A DNA stretch of 64,000 nucleotides from contig VZTJ01000242.1 of assembly GCA_013397795.1 (NCBI GenBank), positions 476,419 through 540,418 of the forward strand. Reading direction: 5' to 3'. The notes under the pieces are model-generated. The model was not told the origin of the DNA and did no database searches. It saw nothing but the letters and a program-made list of their open reading frames with translations. Numbering within the stretch: the first letter of the stretch is position 1; each line of letters opens with the position of its first letter. Source of the stretch: Orthonyx spaldingii (Eukaryota; Chordata; Aves; Passeriformes; Orthonychidae). Positions 35,897 through 49,746 of this stretch are shown here, piece after piece. The position numbers were made by a program, and so were the translations under genes.

Positions 35897-38800
35897 AGAA
35901 AGCACATTTCCTTAAGCTGAGTGTTGACAGGACTCCTGTAGCTCTGGTGGGTTACTAAATACACTCTTTTTGGAAAGGTGGGAATGCTGTGTTGCAGATA
36001 ACTCAGTATCTAGTTCTAAAAGCTAAAAACTGTATTTATTACCTTCAATTTCATGATAGTCATCTGTCACCAGTTCTTTAAAACTTGTTTTTCACAATAA
36101 GATATTCCCACCCTGCAAATCTTTCTGCTATTATGTTACACTAAATTAGAACAAGTGATAGGTTGGCTGTCTCTGTGTAATTTGGCCTGTGGGTGTTCAG
36201 TGTACATATATACAAGAGCAATTTAGTTAATGACTCATGCTTACTGCCCTTGTCTTTGAATATACTGCTGCCCCAAGCAGATGGAGATCATCATGAATAC
36301 TGTTTCAGAAAAAGATCCACCACTGGAGCTGCAGTAGTGGAAAAGGTTTATTCAAGTATTTATGTCCCAAATCCTGGAGTTTTATTTGCTGTGTCTTACC
36401 GGCACATTAGTTACTGCAATTTTTAAGCTTCTCTCTTAAGACAGATGGAGAGAAAACTACATACAAAAATGTCCTGAAGAAGGTCTTATAAACTGGAAAT
36501 TCTATAGGACCTTAGATTATTATTTACCTGTAGAATATTTTTAAGGTTCCTTATTCCAATTGAGTGCTACTTCACTATTATTATTATTATTATTATTGAA
36601 TAATTTTTGTTGTGGAGATGTGGAAACCTTTATAGAGTTGTTCTTACTTTGCACATAATTAGAGATTTCTCTGATCAGTACTTTCTCCAAAACACTGATT
36701 ATCATACTATTTACCCTCTCCTTTTTTTTTGAAGGAAACAGCATACAGTTTCTGAGTTTCATGTGACAAATAAAATGCAAGCATGTTTTGCAAAGAGAAA
36801 TGTTGTCCCAACTTAACTTTCCATTCTTTTATGCTATTTTGAGAATGAACTAAGATGCTTCAGATCATGGGAACAAACAAAAAGCATAGTGGCAGAGTAA
36901 CAGCAGTGTTTGAAGTAAAGCTGGTTAGCACTTCCTCTCAAGGTACAATGCCCGTGTCTCAAACTAAAACTACTGAGGGAGTAGCTGCACAGAAGGAAAA
37001 TAAAACATGCCCATGGAAAATTGAAATATGCATTGTAACTTGGCAGGGTTTATTTTTTTGTCTTTTATTGGTGAGTAATCTCTCAATTACTGGAACATAC
37101 TTTCTGTCTCCAGCTGTGCCTTACCTTGTTTTGGCATGACCATAATTAACATAGCTAATTACATAGTTCTGAGTTGAAGTTAAGTACGCAGGTCACGTTT
37201 AGCCACTGTCTTCACTTTCACCTCATGAATACATTATTAGGGCAATAAAATTTCTTTGACTATAAATACAACTTTTATCTGCATGCTTTCTCTTTGTAAA
37301 ATTAATTTGGTATTTGTATATTTATCTCATTTGAAGCTGTATTTACAGTAAATTGATCTTTCTTTTCATGTCAGTTTCTGATTACTCTCTTGTTATCAGA
37401 TACTGCTGTATTGTTGGCATGTGAATTTAAAGTCAAGCACAATCTTCAGTTTCTTCACCAGAGACACTGTTTAGCAGAAAAGGTGATGAAGAGAAGAGTA
37501 GGGGGAAAAAGGGTGTTTTGGTATGCAGTGGTAAAATCAGTTACATGTGAAGAATGGTCTACTGTCTTAGTCCACTTATGAAGGGTGCAGGCAGCATTTA
37601 GCTTCTGAGGTAAATTCCTAACATCTTGACTTTTAACACTCATTCAAGGCCAGATAGGTTGACCTGATGATCAAATTAGGTCTGCTGATTTAATTTGTAA
37701 TGCACCAGGGGTCTGGATGTTATCCCATGCCATTGGCTCCAGGGGAGGATTGTCACCTGATTTCAAAGTAAATTCAAACTCTGCTTTGGACTAATGGAGA
37801 AGCATGTCAGACCAGAGACATGCTGACAACCTTTTACTGGTTGTCACTTTTCTCATACTGTGTTTTCACTAAGTCCTGGTACACAGGCACCATGTCTTGG
37901 CAATACTTTTATTACCAAGATGTTGCCTTAAATCTCATCACAATCTGGTGCAATTAAAGGGTTGGATCTTCCTGTCATTCAGCTCTGTGGGAAGTGTGAT
38001 ATTTCCTCGTTTCGCACTAAGCTTAGTCACTCCTCAGACAGACAGGGAAAAGGGACATATGTTCAGCTCTGTGTACCTGAGATAGCAGCCAGGGCTCCTC
38101 AGAGTCAGAGGGACAGATGGGCTCAGCCTCTGATGCTCTGTTCTGTCCTCTGAATGAGCTGAGTGTCCACAGCATATGCTTTAGCATGGAAAGCAGGACA
38201 TAAGTCAGCCCTGAGTCCAGCCTACTGTGGCCACTACTGTATTCTTGCTTGTGCAAGGAAACAAAGAGCCTAAGGTGTTGAGAGTTGCAATACTGGATTA
38301 GTTCCTCCAACTCCAACTATTAACTTTTTACTTATTTCTCTGTCACTGCTCAGAAACCTGCCAAAAATAGGAGTGCCAGTGCACTACATTTTCTCTCTGT
38401 GCTACTATATCTTCATGTGATAGTCCAAAGGAAAGGAAGGTCATGGTGAATTGTTTCAGGGTTAGGTCTTCCAGCATTTTCCTTTGTTTTTGCTAAGGGC
38501 TGCTGTATATTGCACTGTGGGTCTTGCTTGGGAGTACTCCTGAAGTGTGGAATGTCTCCATTGGGTTCTGTGCACACAAGGCAGAGTCCTGCTGCCTGAA
38601 CTACCTCATCCTTAGACTTTCTCTGTTGGCAGAATGGGTCAGTGTTGTTGGGACTAGGCTCCATATGATGAGTGCAGATCTTTGGACCTACATCTTTCTA
38701 AATGTAGTCTCACAACAGCTACAGTGAAATGTAGCTTAAATACGCGATGCGGCAACCATTGGGTTTTTAAGCCAGGTTTTAGAAGAGATTTATGTCAGTT

Positions 38801-41800
38801 TCAAAGGGTGGGTACAAATATCATGCTTAATGACTGTGGTGTACAAGTGATAACACAAAGTTGTGACTGAATACAGAGAGCTCTCGCAAGAGAAATGAAC
38901 TGAAAACTCTTGAAGCTGCCTGAGAATCCCAGTATTCAGTGTAGCTGACAGATACAGGTGCCTCTGAGGAGACAGAACTCAAAGCCTTGTTCAGAAACCG
39001 TGGCCAAGTGATTATGGAACACAGCCTTGGATGTGACTACGCTATGTAGATGCAAAATATTTATGACTGCTGCTATACGTTTAAAGATTGAAATGTATTT
39101 GTCCAAAGGTATTATAAGACTTTTAAGCTATAGATAGTATTGCCATTCAGGATGGAGGGATTTTTGTGAAAATCTCACACCTGTCTTAGAGCTTTGATTA
39201 TCAATGTCATGTCCCAGCTCACAAAATTACTCTGCTCTAAATCTCATCAGAGATTTTTCAAAGATGACTTCTAAAACTGTTGCTGTTACGTTGTCATAAC
39301 TCATTAGCCTGAGTAAGTGCACAGCACATGACTCTTCCAGGTTTGTCATGGATTTCAGGTATTTATGAGGATCAGACTTCCAATATCTGTATTTATATTT
39401 TTAAACTTAACCTTCATTCTTTTTCCTCAAGCTTTTGAAGCCAACGGGACTCTACTTTTGACTTTTTGAAATACTTAATAAATGTATATGCTGCAAAAAA
39501 TATTAGGCTATGATTCAATCCTGTGGGTGGATAGTATAACTTATCCAAAGATAATCAACTGAGAAAATAGGAATGTCCATTATTTTAGGATGGCTAGTGA
39601 GCCTATTAGGAAACAGTTCAAGAGAGGAGAGGCGGAGGAGATTGACTCAGTTTAGTTCTACCAGAGTCTTCCTTATCCAAGCAAGAAATGATTGACAGCA
39701 GCTGTTCCACCTTGTTCTTGTGATCACACAGCCAGAAAGAAAAGCTCAGGCTCTGTTGCTTCCATCGCACTGTGTGGTGTGTGGACTCTTGGGGCTTTTC
39801 AGAAGTTGTCTGCAGAGGCAGACCTTGAGAAACCTGGCAGAATCTACTCAGAAAATGATGGCTGCAGGAAGAACAAGCACATCTCTCTCATCTTGGACCT
39901 AGTCCCTGGCAACTTGTGATCTATTTGATGCGTGCTTCTTGTGGTGGATACGTGGCTGGAGTTCTCCCAGGCACATTTCTGGGCTTAGGGAGAGGATGAT
40001 TTGAAGTCAGAATATCTAAATCAGTGCTGGATATTCATTGGTGCATGATGTGGTTTATACCAGTGAGACTTCACATGTGAAAGCAGTTTGATGTGTCATT
40101 AGATGTTTCTGCTACAAAAACTATTTGCAATTAAGAAACCAAATTTTCAAATTCTTTTCCCCAGCAGCTCTGCAAGGTCTTAGGTCAGAATAATTCTGGA
40201 TCCTCAGACTTTCCCTTACAAATACCAATTATGTTTGGATGCTTAAGGAGTGAAGGAGGATTTAATCAGGAATATTTTCCCTTTTTATGTTATCAGAAAT
40301 ACCTCTATAAAAGATGTGTGCTTACATTTTCTAGTGAAAATATTTCTGTTGTTGTGTGTGATACTAAGAAAGTCAACCTTTGTCATGTTTAATTATGAAA
40401 AACACTGCTAGGATGCCAATATGCAGACTATGTGGATCTTGTTACCACAGATGGTGGCTTATACCTGGGATTCCCAGCCATGGAAAACCAGTTATCTCAA
40501 AGCTGGCAGCTAAGTAGGCAGCTGGTCTTCAGAAAATACAGAGCTGGTGCAGCTTGTGTGGTAATGGCAGCCAGACTCAAACAGAAGGGACCACTCCTGT
40601 GCACTGCTTGCAGACTGGAATGATCTAATTTTCACAGTCCATAAGCATCAGCTGAAAAATACAGCTAGTGGATAAGCCCTCTGCAACTTACAATCACTTG
40701 TCTGTCTCAGATTCAGTGAGGAAGGGAAAAAAAAAAGACAGCAAATGTCCCCACACCTTCTAAAGGAGTAGAGATATTTGAAAATTTGACTGAATGACTA
40801 GCATGGTAGGACTAGCCAAGAGAGCTAGAGAGAAAGCGAGTTGGCTCATGTTTTCATTTGGAGACCTTGCAGCCTGGGAAGGAGGCTTTGGTGCTGTTCT
40901 TGCCTGCAGACCTGGGTGGCTTCATAAAGCAATCAGGATGCTGCCCAACAGGGACTGAGAGACTCTGGGTACCGGGTTGTCCCTGGCACTGGCACACCTA
41001 GCCTTTTTGCCAGCTGAGCTGTGGGTAAGGGCAGTTACCAAGGAAAACCTTGTGCCACTGCTTCCTCTTGAAACTGCTCTTATCTGATTGGGATATGGCT
41101 TGATTCTGTTGCTGCGTCTCAGCCACGTTGGCTGTGTGTTTCCCTGCAGTAGTTGTCTGAGACGAAGTGAATATAATTCAGTGATTACTGCAGCTATTTA
41201 AGATGCTTAGAGAGTAGAGAAAGAAAGTTAAAAGGTGAAAATATTTATTTCAGAAGATTTATAATTGTGGGTTTTTTCTCTCTATTTTCCTGCCATATGA
41301 AGAACTGAAGAAGCAGAAGAGAGTCTAGCTCAGGCTGTGATAAAGAGGTATTTGTTTCCTCACCCAGAAATGTTGATTAAGCTGGTGACAGGGAAGTGTA
41401 TTTATTTCCACACTGCTATTCCAAATCAGTGCCGCCTGCCAGAGGAATGGACTCTGATGGATTCCTGTAACACCATAAGACACCATGTAGCCTTTCCTGT
41501 TCCTTTCTTGTTCTGTAGCCTTTCCTGTTGAAGAATCCTCACCATGGTGAATGTTTTTCATTGGCAGAGAAAATAGGCAGATACTGTCCTGTGTTGCGAG
41601 GCCAGATAGGCTGAAGTAGAAACTGCCAGACTAAGTGTAAAGACGATGCAGTTACTTGGACCAAAATGCTGCAGCTATGTAATGCAGGCTATAGGGTGCT
41701 ACGTGCTGAACAGTGATGTGGTGACCTTGATTGAGAACTGTGAGCACCTGCTAAACTTCAAACTCTGTGTGGCAGTGCTGCCAATCAAAGTAAAAGTCAA

Positions 41801-44569
41801 TTCTGATCTCTGTTAGATTTGGAGTTTAATTTACTGCAGTACAGGATAGTAGGAGTGGATCTTTTAAAACTTGCTATACTTAAATCCTGAACATTGTTGC
41901 CAAAAACTTTTGTTCTTCTTCTCCTATTCACAGACGGTTGCATTGGATGTTTGCATTGCTTCACTCTTGGGCTGATAAAGTCAAACTGCTATTTAGACTA
42001 TGTTCTTCCCCAGAGAAAGATGTTTTTGAAGACCTGTCTTTTTAAAGAACCGACCTAACTTCTGCAGCTATGCTGACAATTCTCAGTAAAAATCATACTG
42101 ATCATGGAACTAGGTGATTTTTTTTTTCTTGATTAATGCATTTATTTGAAAGTGATTTTCACTTGGGACTGGGTAAATATTATTATATGAGCCAAACCTT
42201 TCTTAGAGGAACAAAACTTTTCACAAAGGTTTTGCAGGTGATCTATTAAAGCAAATAGATTTAATTAGAGTTAGCTATTCAGAACAACCAATTTTCAGCA
42301 AAATTACGCTTCTCTTGCATTTTCTCTACCTATTTATCTCCACTATCTAGAAAGCTGAACAGAAAGTAAAGGCCCTGTAGAAAAATACAAAGCATGATAG
42401 AGAATGATCTAAAAACTGTCTACGCTGTAATGTTAAAAAAACAAAGAAAGTATTGCTGCAAGCTATAGAACAAATACAGAATTTATGGAGAGATTTTAAA
42501 AAGCAGGAAGCTACTGCAGATTAAGTTTCTGTAAAACCAAGTTCCTGGTAAGACCTATTAAGAAACTCACTGAGAGAGATGAGTGTGGCTGGAAAATCAC
42601 TGTTTGTTGCTCTCCCTGGGTTGTCTCCAGGTCAGAGCACATTTCCTGAGCTTGTGAGGTCTATGCCCTGTACCCTGACCTGCAGGACTGCCGAGTCACC
42701 ATTTCCTGTTCTGTTATCTGACCAGATTCAAAAGAACCCATGAAGGAAACATAGCAACACTTGGGACTCCAGTGTGTTCAGTTGCTACAGTCTGCTTTCC
42801 CTCCTTTACTGTCATCTTAGAAAATGTTCAAACTGAAAAGATAGCTCCTAAACTCCTGGGGATGTTTGGAAATACAAGTGCTGGTGCTCTTGGTGCCTTT
42901 TTTTTACTCTACCACATTCAGATCACATGGAATTTCCAAGAGTTTGCTCTTGTTCAGGCCAAAAGCAGAATTTGATCTTCAAGTTTCCTCTGAGCCAGAG
43001 ATACCTGCTTGCAGATAAATCTGCTTAGCATCTTGTATGTTGGAATGGAAAGTGAAACTATTTTCCCTGCAAACAGCTTTGCTTTTTATTCTGTGCCCCA
43101 AAGCAATTTCTGCCAGTGTAGAATGGTCGAACAAACATAGTAGCATTTCCTCTCATTTTGCACAGTGTCGAATTAGCAAGAAAAGTTCAGAGCAAGGAAG
43201 AGTCTGTAAATCTGGCCCATTTCAGTTCCTTCATTCTACCTCTCTTTAGGTTGGAGTGCAATTGATCCAATATCTTGTATCTTTAGTCTATGTGGTTTTT
43301 TTAAAGCAAGAATATGCTTCTGTCTATCCTTAAGTGTACTTTCATGCAGTTTGGATACTCTGATTTTTTGGTCCATGCTGCAAAGCTGTTGCAGGGAGCC
43401 AAGTTTCCATTCCACAGTGAAAAAGTCTCCTGCAGTTTTGCTAAACATTTGCTCATGTCCTGAACATGTTTCTTCCACCACATACTATTCTTAGTATCAT
43501 TGTTCTATGATAGCATCCCTTTAAGCCATTTTCTCACCAGGAAAAACAGAACAGAGTGATCTGAATACCCACGATGAGTGTCCTCATGGATGCAGTTGAC
43601 TCCAGGTGCATCCTTTCTGCATGGGAAAGCTGTTCTTTGCAGGGAACATACCACTCCAGTCAATTCTGCATTCACAAAGTGGGGGTGGATATGGCAGGTG
43701 ACAGTAGGCAGGTCTTCTCTTCCTTGAGGTCAAGGAATAGGTGCTTTTCCCAGGGCTCAGTACCTGTATCATAAGTTATCACAACTTGCATTATGGGAAG
43801 GGATAACCACTGTGCAGAGAGGTGAATTAGGGGTGACCTTTTGTGTTTGCATTGGCACGCTTCAACCAGATTGATAAATAGCCATCACACTGCCTGCCTG
43901 TATAAGACATGCTTGTAGCATTTTTCATCTAATTTTCACTCCTGCGCAGAATCCAGTAACCTCACAGTCCTTGTATATGTAACACCACCTGGGAGAAGAA
44001 GGATGTAATGCATGAAATGTAGCTCTGTCACAGCAGTGGGTTATACATAGAGAAAATACTAGAAGGCAATTGCCCAACAGCTGGAAAGCAGCAGGATTAG
44101 GTTAGCTGCTGAGAGACGGCTGCAGACAGAAGTTCAGAGAGAGAATGAGGATGGAATTGCACTTGTCATCTCTAAAGAAACTGCAGTCCTGTTAGCAAAA
44201 GCTGGAAGGAGGCCTGCAATAGAAAAAAGATGATTATGCTAATGATGGAAATCTAATAGACACACTTGCACATTAGTAAATATGGATAGTAAAAATACCT
44301 GTTTTCTGCATAATGTGGTAGTGAACTGATGAGACTTCAGCCCTACTATTTTTTCCCAATTTTGTCACATTTCAAATCATCAGACATGGTTCAAATCGCT
44401 GAAATGTTGTGAAACTGGTTTTATGCCACTGAGAGATCAAGGAGGGGGGACAAGTTTTGAAATGTTAAGATTTTAATAGTGTTTTAATGTCTATACGGTG
44501 GAGTATAGTTGACTTTTCCAACTACTGCATGCTAACCATAAGGACTAGAATTGTTTTATTTCCTAATGG
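35897..44569. other. 8.7 kb non-coding, repeat-poor stretch
   Basis: No CR1, LTR or recognisable exon. If PIGG continues leftwards at normal intron sizes, its last two exons could lie here or in 47.4-50.4 kb on the minus strand, but I could not recognise them by eye. The short open frames (for example 36855-37139 plus, 38524-38870 plus, 39692-39919 plus) show no domain. Confidence 0.45.
36576..36597. repeat. (TTA)n microsatellite
   Basis: Seven units of a T-T-A trinucleotide repeat followed by gaataa. Likely to be length-polymorphic. Confidence 0.9.
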
Positions 44570-47385
44570 AATCGTGGGATGGGTAAGATTGGAAGGGACC
44601 ACAGTGGATCATCTGGTCCAAACTCCCTGCTCAAGCTTGGTCATCCTAGAGCACATGGCACAAGATTGTGTCCAGATGTTTCTTGAATATCTCCAGTGAG
44701 GGAGACCCCACATCTCTAAGCAGCCTGTTCCAGTGCTCGGTCATTCACACAGTAAAGAAGTTCTTCCCCAAGTTCAGGTGAAACCTCCTGTGTATCAGTT
44801 TCTGCCCGTTGCCCCTTGTCATTGCTGGGCACCGTTGAGAAGAGCCTGGCTCCAACCTCTTGACACCCTCCCTTCAGATACTTACAGACATTGCTGAGGT
44901 CCCCTCTCAGTTGTCTCTTCTCAAAGCTGAACAGGCCCAACTTTCTCAGCCTTTCCTCATAGAAGAGATGCTCCAGTCCCTTGATCATCTTTATTACCCT
45001 CCACTTGACCTGCTCCAGGAGCAGCATGTCTCTTGTATTGAGGAGCCCAGAAGTGGACACAGCACTCCAGATGTGCCTCTGCAGGGCTGAATAGAGGCAC
45101 AGGATCACCTCCCTCAACCTGCTGGCAGAGCTCTTCCTAATGCACCGCAGGATCCCATTGGCCTTCTTGGCCCCCAGGACACACTGCTGGCTCATGGGCA
45201 GCTTGTTGTCCACCAGGACCCCAGGTCCTTCTCCTCAGAGCTGCTTTCCAGCAGGTTAGCCCCAACCTGTGCTGGTGCCTGGGGTTAGTTCTCCCCAGGT
45301 GCAGGATCCTGCTCTTGCCTTTCTTGAACTTCAGATGTTTCTTCTCTTCCCATCCCTCCAGGTTGTTGAGGTCCTTCTGAAGGGCTGCACAGCCCTCTGG
45401 GATACTGGCTACTTCTCTGAAATTTGTGTCATCAGTGAACTTGCTGAAGAGGCATCTGCCCTTTCATCCAAATCACTGGTGAATAAGTTAAAGTACACCA
45501 GGCCCAATATGGAACCCTGGGGGACACCACAAGTGACAGCTCTCCAGCCTGACCCTGTGCCATTGATTAGGACACTCTGCAATCTTCTGTTCTGCCAGGT
45601 CTCCATCCCCCTCACTGTCCACTCATCCAATCCAAATGTCCTGGGTTTGCCTATGAGGATGTTGAGTGAGACAGTATCTAATACCTTGCTGAAGTCAAGA
45701 TGTATCGTTCATGAGTATGGAGAAAATAACCCTTGGTTATCAACCAGCTGTGTTGGACCTCTTTTTNTTAAGCCTGGAGGAAATAACCCTTGCATATCAA
45801 CCAGCTCTGTTGGACCTCCCTTCCCTGCACATCCTGTTCCCACGGGATACTTCCAAGAAGATCCCTAAAGAGGCTAACATTAGCTCTCCTGAAGTCCATG
45901 ACTGCTTGTTGCCCTGCTTTCTCTCTGCCCAACACTGAACTCCACAATGTCATGGTCACTACAGTTAACGTTGCCCCCAGCCTTCACATCTTCAAAAAGA
46001 CCTCCCCTGTTTGTTGTCATGAAGTTGAGCAGCACACCATTCCTTGTAGGATCCTCCACTACCCGTGTCAGAACGTTGTCACCAATGCTTTCCAGGAACC
46101 CCCTGGACTGTTTGTGCGTTGTTCTGTTGTCAGGGTAGTTAAAGTGCCCCACAAGAACCTGTGACTGAGAGGTGCTTCAAGCTGCCTGTAGAAATCCTCA
46201 TCCACTTCTTCCTGATCAGTTGACCTGTAGCAAACACCCACAACAATGTCACCCTAGTCGGCCCTTTTATCCTGACCCATAAGCTCTCCATTCTCTCACC
46301 ATCCACCCCAGACAGAGCTCAATACATTCCAAGTGTCTCGTCACATAGAGGAAAGCTCCACCAATGCACTTTCCTGGTCTGTCTTTCCTAAGGAACGTGT
46401 GGCCCTTCATGACAACATTCCAGTCATGCAAGGTATCCCATCATGTCTTTATAACCTTATCTCCCTCAAGCCTGGCTATGTCCACATCTGCCTTCAAATC
46501 TAATTTAAAGCTCTCTCAATGAGCCATGCTAAATCCTGAGCTAAGATCTCCCCCTAGAAAGAGGTGGACCCCATTTATTGCCAGCAGGCTCAGTGTCATA
46601 CAAACAGACCTGCGATAAAACCCCCAGAATTCTGCTGGTAACACCAGTTTCAAAGCCAGGTTTTCCAGCTTCTTGTCCCATCAATCCCTGAAACTGACAG
46701 GATAGAAGAAAACACAAATGGTGCTCCGGAGGCCTTGACCAGCTGTCCCCAAGGCCCTGAGGTCCCTTGTGACCATCTGCACCCTTGTTGCTAGGATTTA
46801 GTCATTACCCACCTGGAAAACCAGCAGTGGGTAACCATCAGTGGGCTGTACCAGGCTGAGAAGTTTCTTGGCGATGTCCCTTACCCAGACCCCAGAGAGG
46901 CAGCACACCTCCCTATGGATTGGATCCAGTTGGCATATCAGGCCCTCCATTCCTCTCAAAAGGGAGTCACCAATGACAACTACCCCTCCTTTTCTTAACT
47001 GAGGAGGTTGTGATGTGGGGGTAAGCTGCTCTGCCATAGGCAACCTCATCAACCTGAACAGACGTTCACCCACGTTCTCCTTTCTCTGGTCCTCATTTCC
47101 CTGGTTCTCAGATTCCAGGGCCTTGTATCTATTGCATACGGGCACTTGAGGAGGTGAGGGAGGTCAGGAGGGGTTTCATCTGCCACCCCAACCAGAAACC
47201 TGTTTTCACTCCCTTCCATTCCCAAGGTCCCTTCCTTCTGGCTGTGGTGAGAGGGTGGGGGGGGGTCCATTATTTCTTGTAAATTGGATATCAGGTCTGT
47301 TTGTCTGAAGCATGGCAGTGTGGCTCCACCAGTCAGTCTCTTACTACCTGTCTTCTCTATACTCAAGTAATGAGTGAACACGGTC
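44570..47385 (-). mobile_element. CR1 LINE, longest copy, with ORF1 and internal deletion
   Basis: About 2.8 kb, minus strand. From its 5' side: an ORF1 remnant at 47381-46798 with a VVVIGDSLLRGMEG block (about 46982-46942), the GDSL/SGNH-esterase motif known in CR1 ORF1 proteins. A decayed linker and endonuclease N-terminus follow. The endonuclease C-terminus is at 46152-45768 (MGHFNYPDN, NCSDHDIVEF, FRRANVSLFRDLLG). The sequence then jumps to RT motif A (DFSKVLDTVSLNIL, about 45692-45651), so the RT fingers are deleted. Next come GVPQGS (about 45534-45517), a frameshift at the FADD box, the RT C-terminus (NGILRCIRKSSASRLREVIL) and the 3' terminal region ending at 44570. Contains one ambiguous base and a 57-bp duplication. 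Inactive. Confidence 0.93.
45719..45817. repeat. 57-bp-period duplication inside CR1, with ambiguous base
   Basis: About 42 bases starting at 45719 (aaataacccttg ... tatcaaccagct) recur at 45776 with 4 to 5 mismatches, separated by a short T-rich segment containing the single N at 45767. The period of 57 bases keeps frame. It sits at the junction where the CR1 RT fingers are missing, so it may be tied to the deletion event or to local misassembly. Confidence 0.8.
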
Positions 47386-49740
47386 TCCTACAAAGTTAAT
47401 GTAATACACTCAGAAGTGAGGATTCCTGAGTCACCTGGACTCAGCAATATACAGAGAATTAGATCAGGACTCTAAAAATAGTAAAAGCATAGCGATACTC
47501 ATGTAACCAATGTAACTGACTACAAAAAACCACCACTAGTCACAATTTCTAAAAATAAATTTTATAAATAAATAATAATTAAAGTTAATTTTTTCCCCAG
47601 TCTTAGAAAGGTCACCTTTCTTCTCAACCAATTATGAAAAAATAAGCTTGAATCCAATCTTTCTTTTCACATACCGGAAAGAAAAAGCAAGAGGAGAAAT
47701 AATAAGCAAGAGCATTTACATATTCAATTTTCTTTTTGCATGTACAGAACCAAGAAAAAAAGGCAAAACCATGACACAGCAGGAATGTGGTGTTCCTAAA
47801 CCTGAATACAGCGCATTGTTCTGTCATTTACCTTTCAATGGTTCAAAGTTATACCTAACAGCCTATGCAAAAGGGCTTTACTATTTTATTCCCTTAAATA
47901 GAAAGCGTTTGTAAAAACCCTGTAATGCTCATTGGATTCTTCCTTTAAGGAAGAAAAATAAAGGTAAAAGACAGTAAAGTTTAGAGAATTCTTATGTCTC
48001 TGGTTAATGGAGAAATTCAGTGTCTCTGGTAAGTCTGATGTAATTATTACCACATATTTACTTGAGAAGTAGAACTTCAGGAAATAGCTTGGGGTATTTG
48101 TCTTTTCAATAAGTTGAGTGAAAACCAGCTGAGGAATTAACCAGTTGATCAAGATTCAAACTAGAAAAAGTATTCCTCAGCAAATGCACTACTATTATTT
48201 TGTTTTAGTACACTGTATGATCATCTTTTTCATTGCACAATTTTTTAAAAAATAACTCTGAAGTAAAATGAAGGCCAAATTACTTCTTCACATTTTTTAA
48301 TTTAGAGGTTTTCTTAGTATAAGCCACAGAAAACATTGAACTCGTAAATTGCCTCTTCTCCCTCATCCACCTCCCAGCAACTGTCACATTCTAAGAAAAT
48401 CTTTAGAGAGGGAGCACTTGAGAGCAAAGACTCTCCATCTTAGAGAAGAATGCACTATGCATGAAAAATGCAGTGGCTGTCTACAGCTTTTTCTCATATT
48501 ACACAAAACTACTCTACCTGGCACCTGGATCCAGAGCTACTTCAGGTCACGAATACACTAAAGATACCTCTAGATACATTTAAAGAAAAGTTCTGGGTTT
48601 TTTGGTTGCATTTTAAACAGGCTTTTACTACATATACCACATCAACTATCTAATAAAGATAAGCTAGTATCACTGTGTCAACACGTCACTTCTCATCTGA
48701 CATCTACTAAGATTTGTCTACCATCTCTTTTGACATGCTGTACTGGGAGCCTTGCTGAAGATAACGTTTGATGAGTCAAGGATCTTGGGCAAACCATGTC
48801 TCTCTATTAGGCCTTGTACTTTGCTCCTGAGAAGCCTGCATGTTAGCACATGAGTGGCCACTGCCAGGGACCATGGTAGAAGCCCTAGGCCAGCCTGTGT
48901 TGTGCACTGGTAGGTACTATGACAGAGACAATGTTCTGATCGGGCAGGCACAGACACATGAGCTCATTTTGGATTGTTTGCTGGTTTGTTTTTAAACAAA
49001 ATAAAAGGCACTGTGGCATGGATGTGAGGCAGAATCTCTCTTCAGATGGGAACCATGTGCCACAGTGTGCCATGGGAAGGTTCACTTGGAGTTTATAAAA
49101 AGCTCTGACACAATTTAAATAAATCACTGTGTTTGCTATTTATTTAAAAACAGATATAATACCAAAACTTTGTATCTTGTAATAATTGAGATTAATATGC
49201 TGACCATAGAATGAACAAGTTTCAAGTAAATATTTGACTTCAGTATTTAAGTACTGCACTTATTTTCATAATCACATTTTATTTGTGGCCCAATTGCTGT
49301 ATTTAATGTTCTGTCCCATACTGCAAGGACAGTATTATTCTTCAAGGATTCTGCTTAAACACAAAGCAAAACTAGAAATCACACTCCAAAAAAAGGCATG
49401 TTTCAAGTGTAGAGCCAAATCCTGCACCGTAAGTAAAGATTATCATTACTTTCTCACGCGGCAGAACTAACACAAAATGTTAACACTAGTGTACAACTAG
49501 AATTATCTTCAATATTTGGAGAGATGGAATGTATGTAAATACATCTAGATACACATACAAACAAGTATTTTTTGTAAAATATGCTATGTTAGCAAACCTG
49601 ATCTTCTTTATGTCCTAAAACCTTACCCTGCAGGGTTTTTTCCACCTCTACACATCGTGTGAATCTCTGGCCCCTGACTAAGAAGCTTCAACAGAAACCA
49701 TATGTATTGATATAAAATTCAAAATGAGTATGAAAGAAAG
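47386..49740. other. non-coding stretch downstream of PIGG exon
   Basis: AT-rich DNA, presumably a PIGG intron or DNA between PIGG and its neighbour. No PIGG-like exon could be recognised on the minus strand. Short frames at 47624-48152 and 48718-49127 have no domain. Confidence 0.45.
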
Positions 49741-49746
49741 TTTATT
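49741..49746 (-). terminator. candidate polyadenylation signal (AATAAA)
   Basis: AATAAA on the minus strand, about 740 bases downstream of the PIGG exon at 50676-50485. Read-through of that exon's donor meets an in-frame TAA at once, so use of this signal would give a truncated transcript. AATAAA is common by chance in AT-rich DNA, and no expression evidence is available. Confidence 0.25.

Noticed and set aside
38660..38720. Possible PIGG C-terminal exon with a KDL motif on the minus strand
   Set aside because: Only three residues agree and the flanking frame is interrupted and lacks the expected hydrophobic segments.
45269..45868. 199-codon plus-strand open frame
   Set aside because: It is the antisense of the minus-strand CR1 ORF2 and also contains the N; antisense frames of CR1 are often open by composition.
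46798..47145. Minus-strand frame with GDSLLRG, which could be taken as a host lipase/esterase
   Set aside because: The motif is known from CR1 ORF1 proteins and the frame is followed by CR1 endonuclease and RT pieces in the right order.
48718..49127. Possible further CR1 fragment on the minus strand
   Set aside because: Only a short resemblance around 48735-48765; no CR1 box or longer match.
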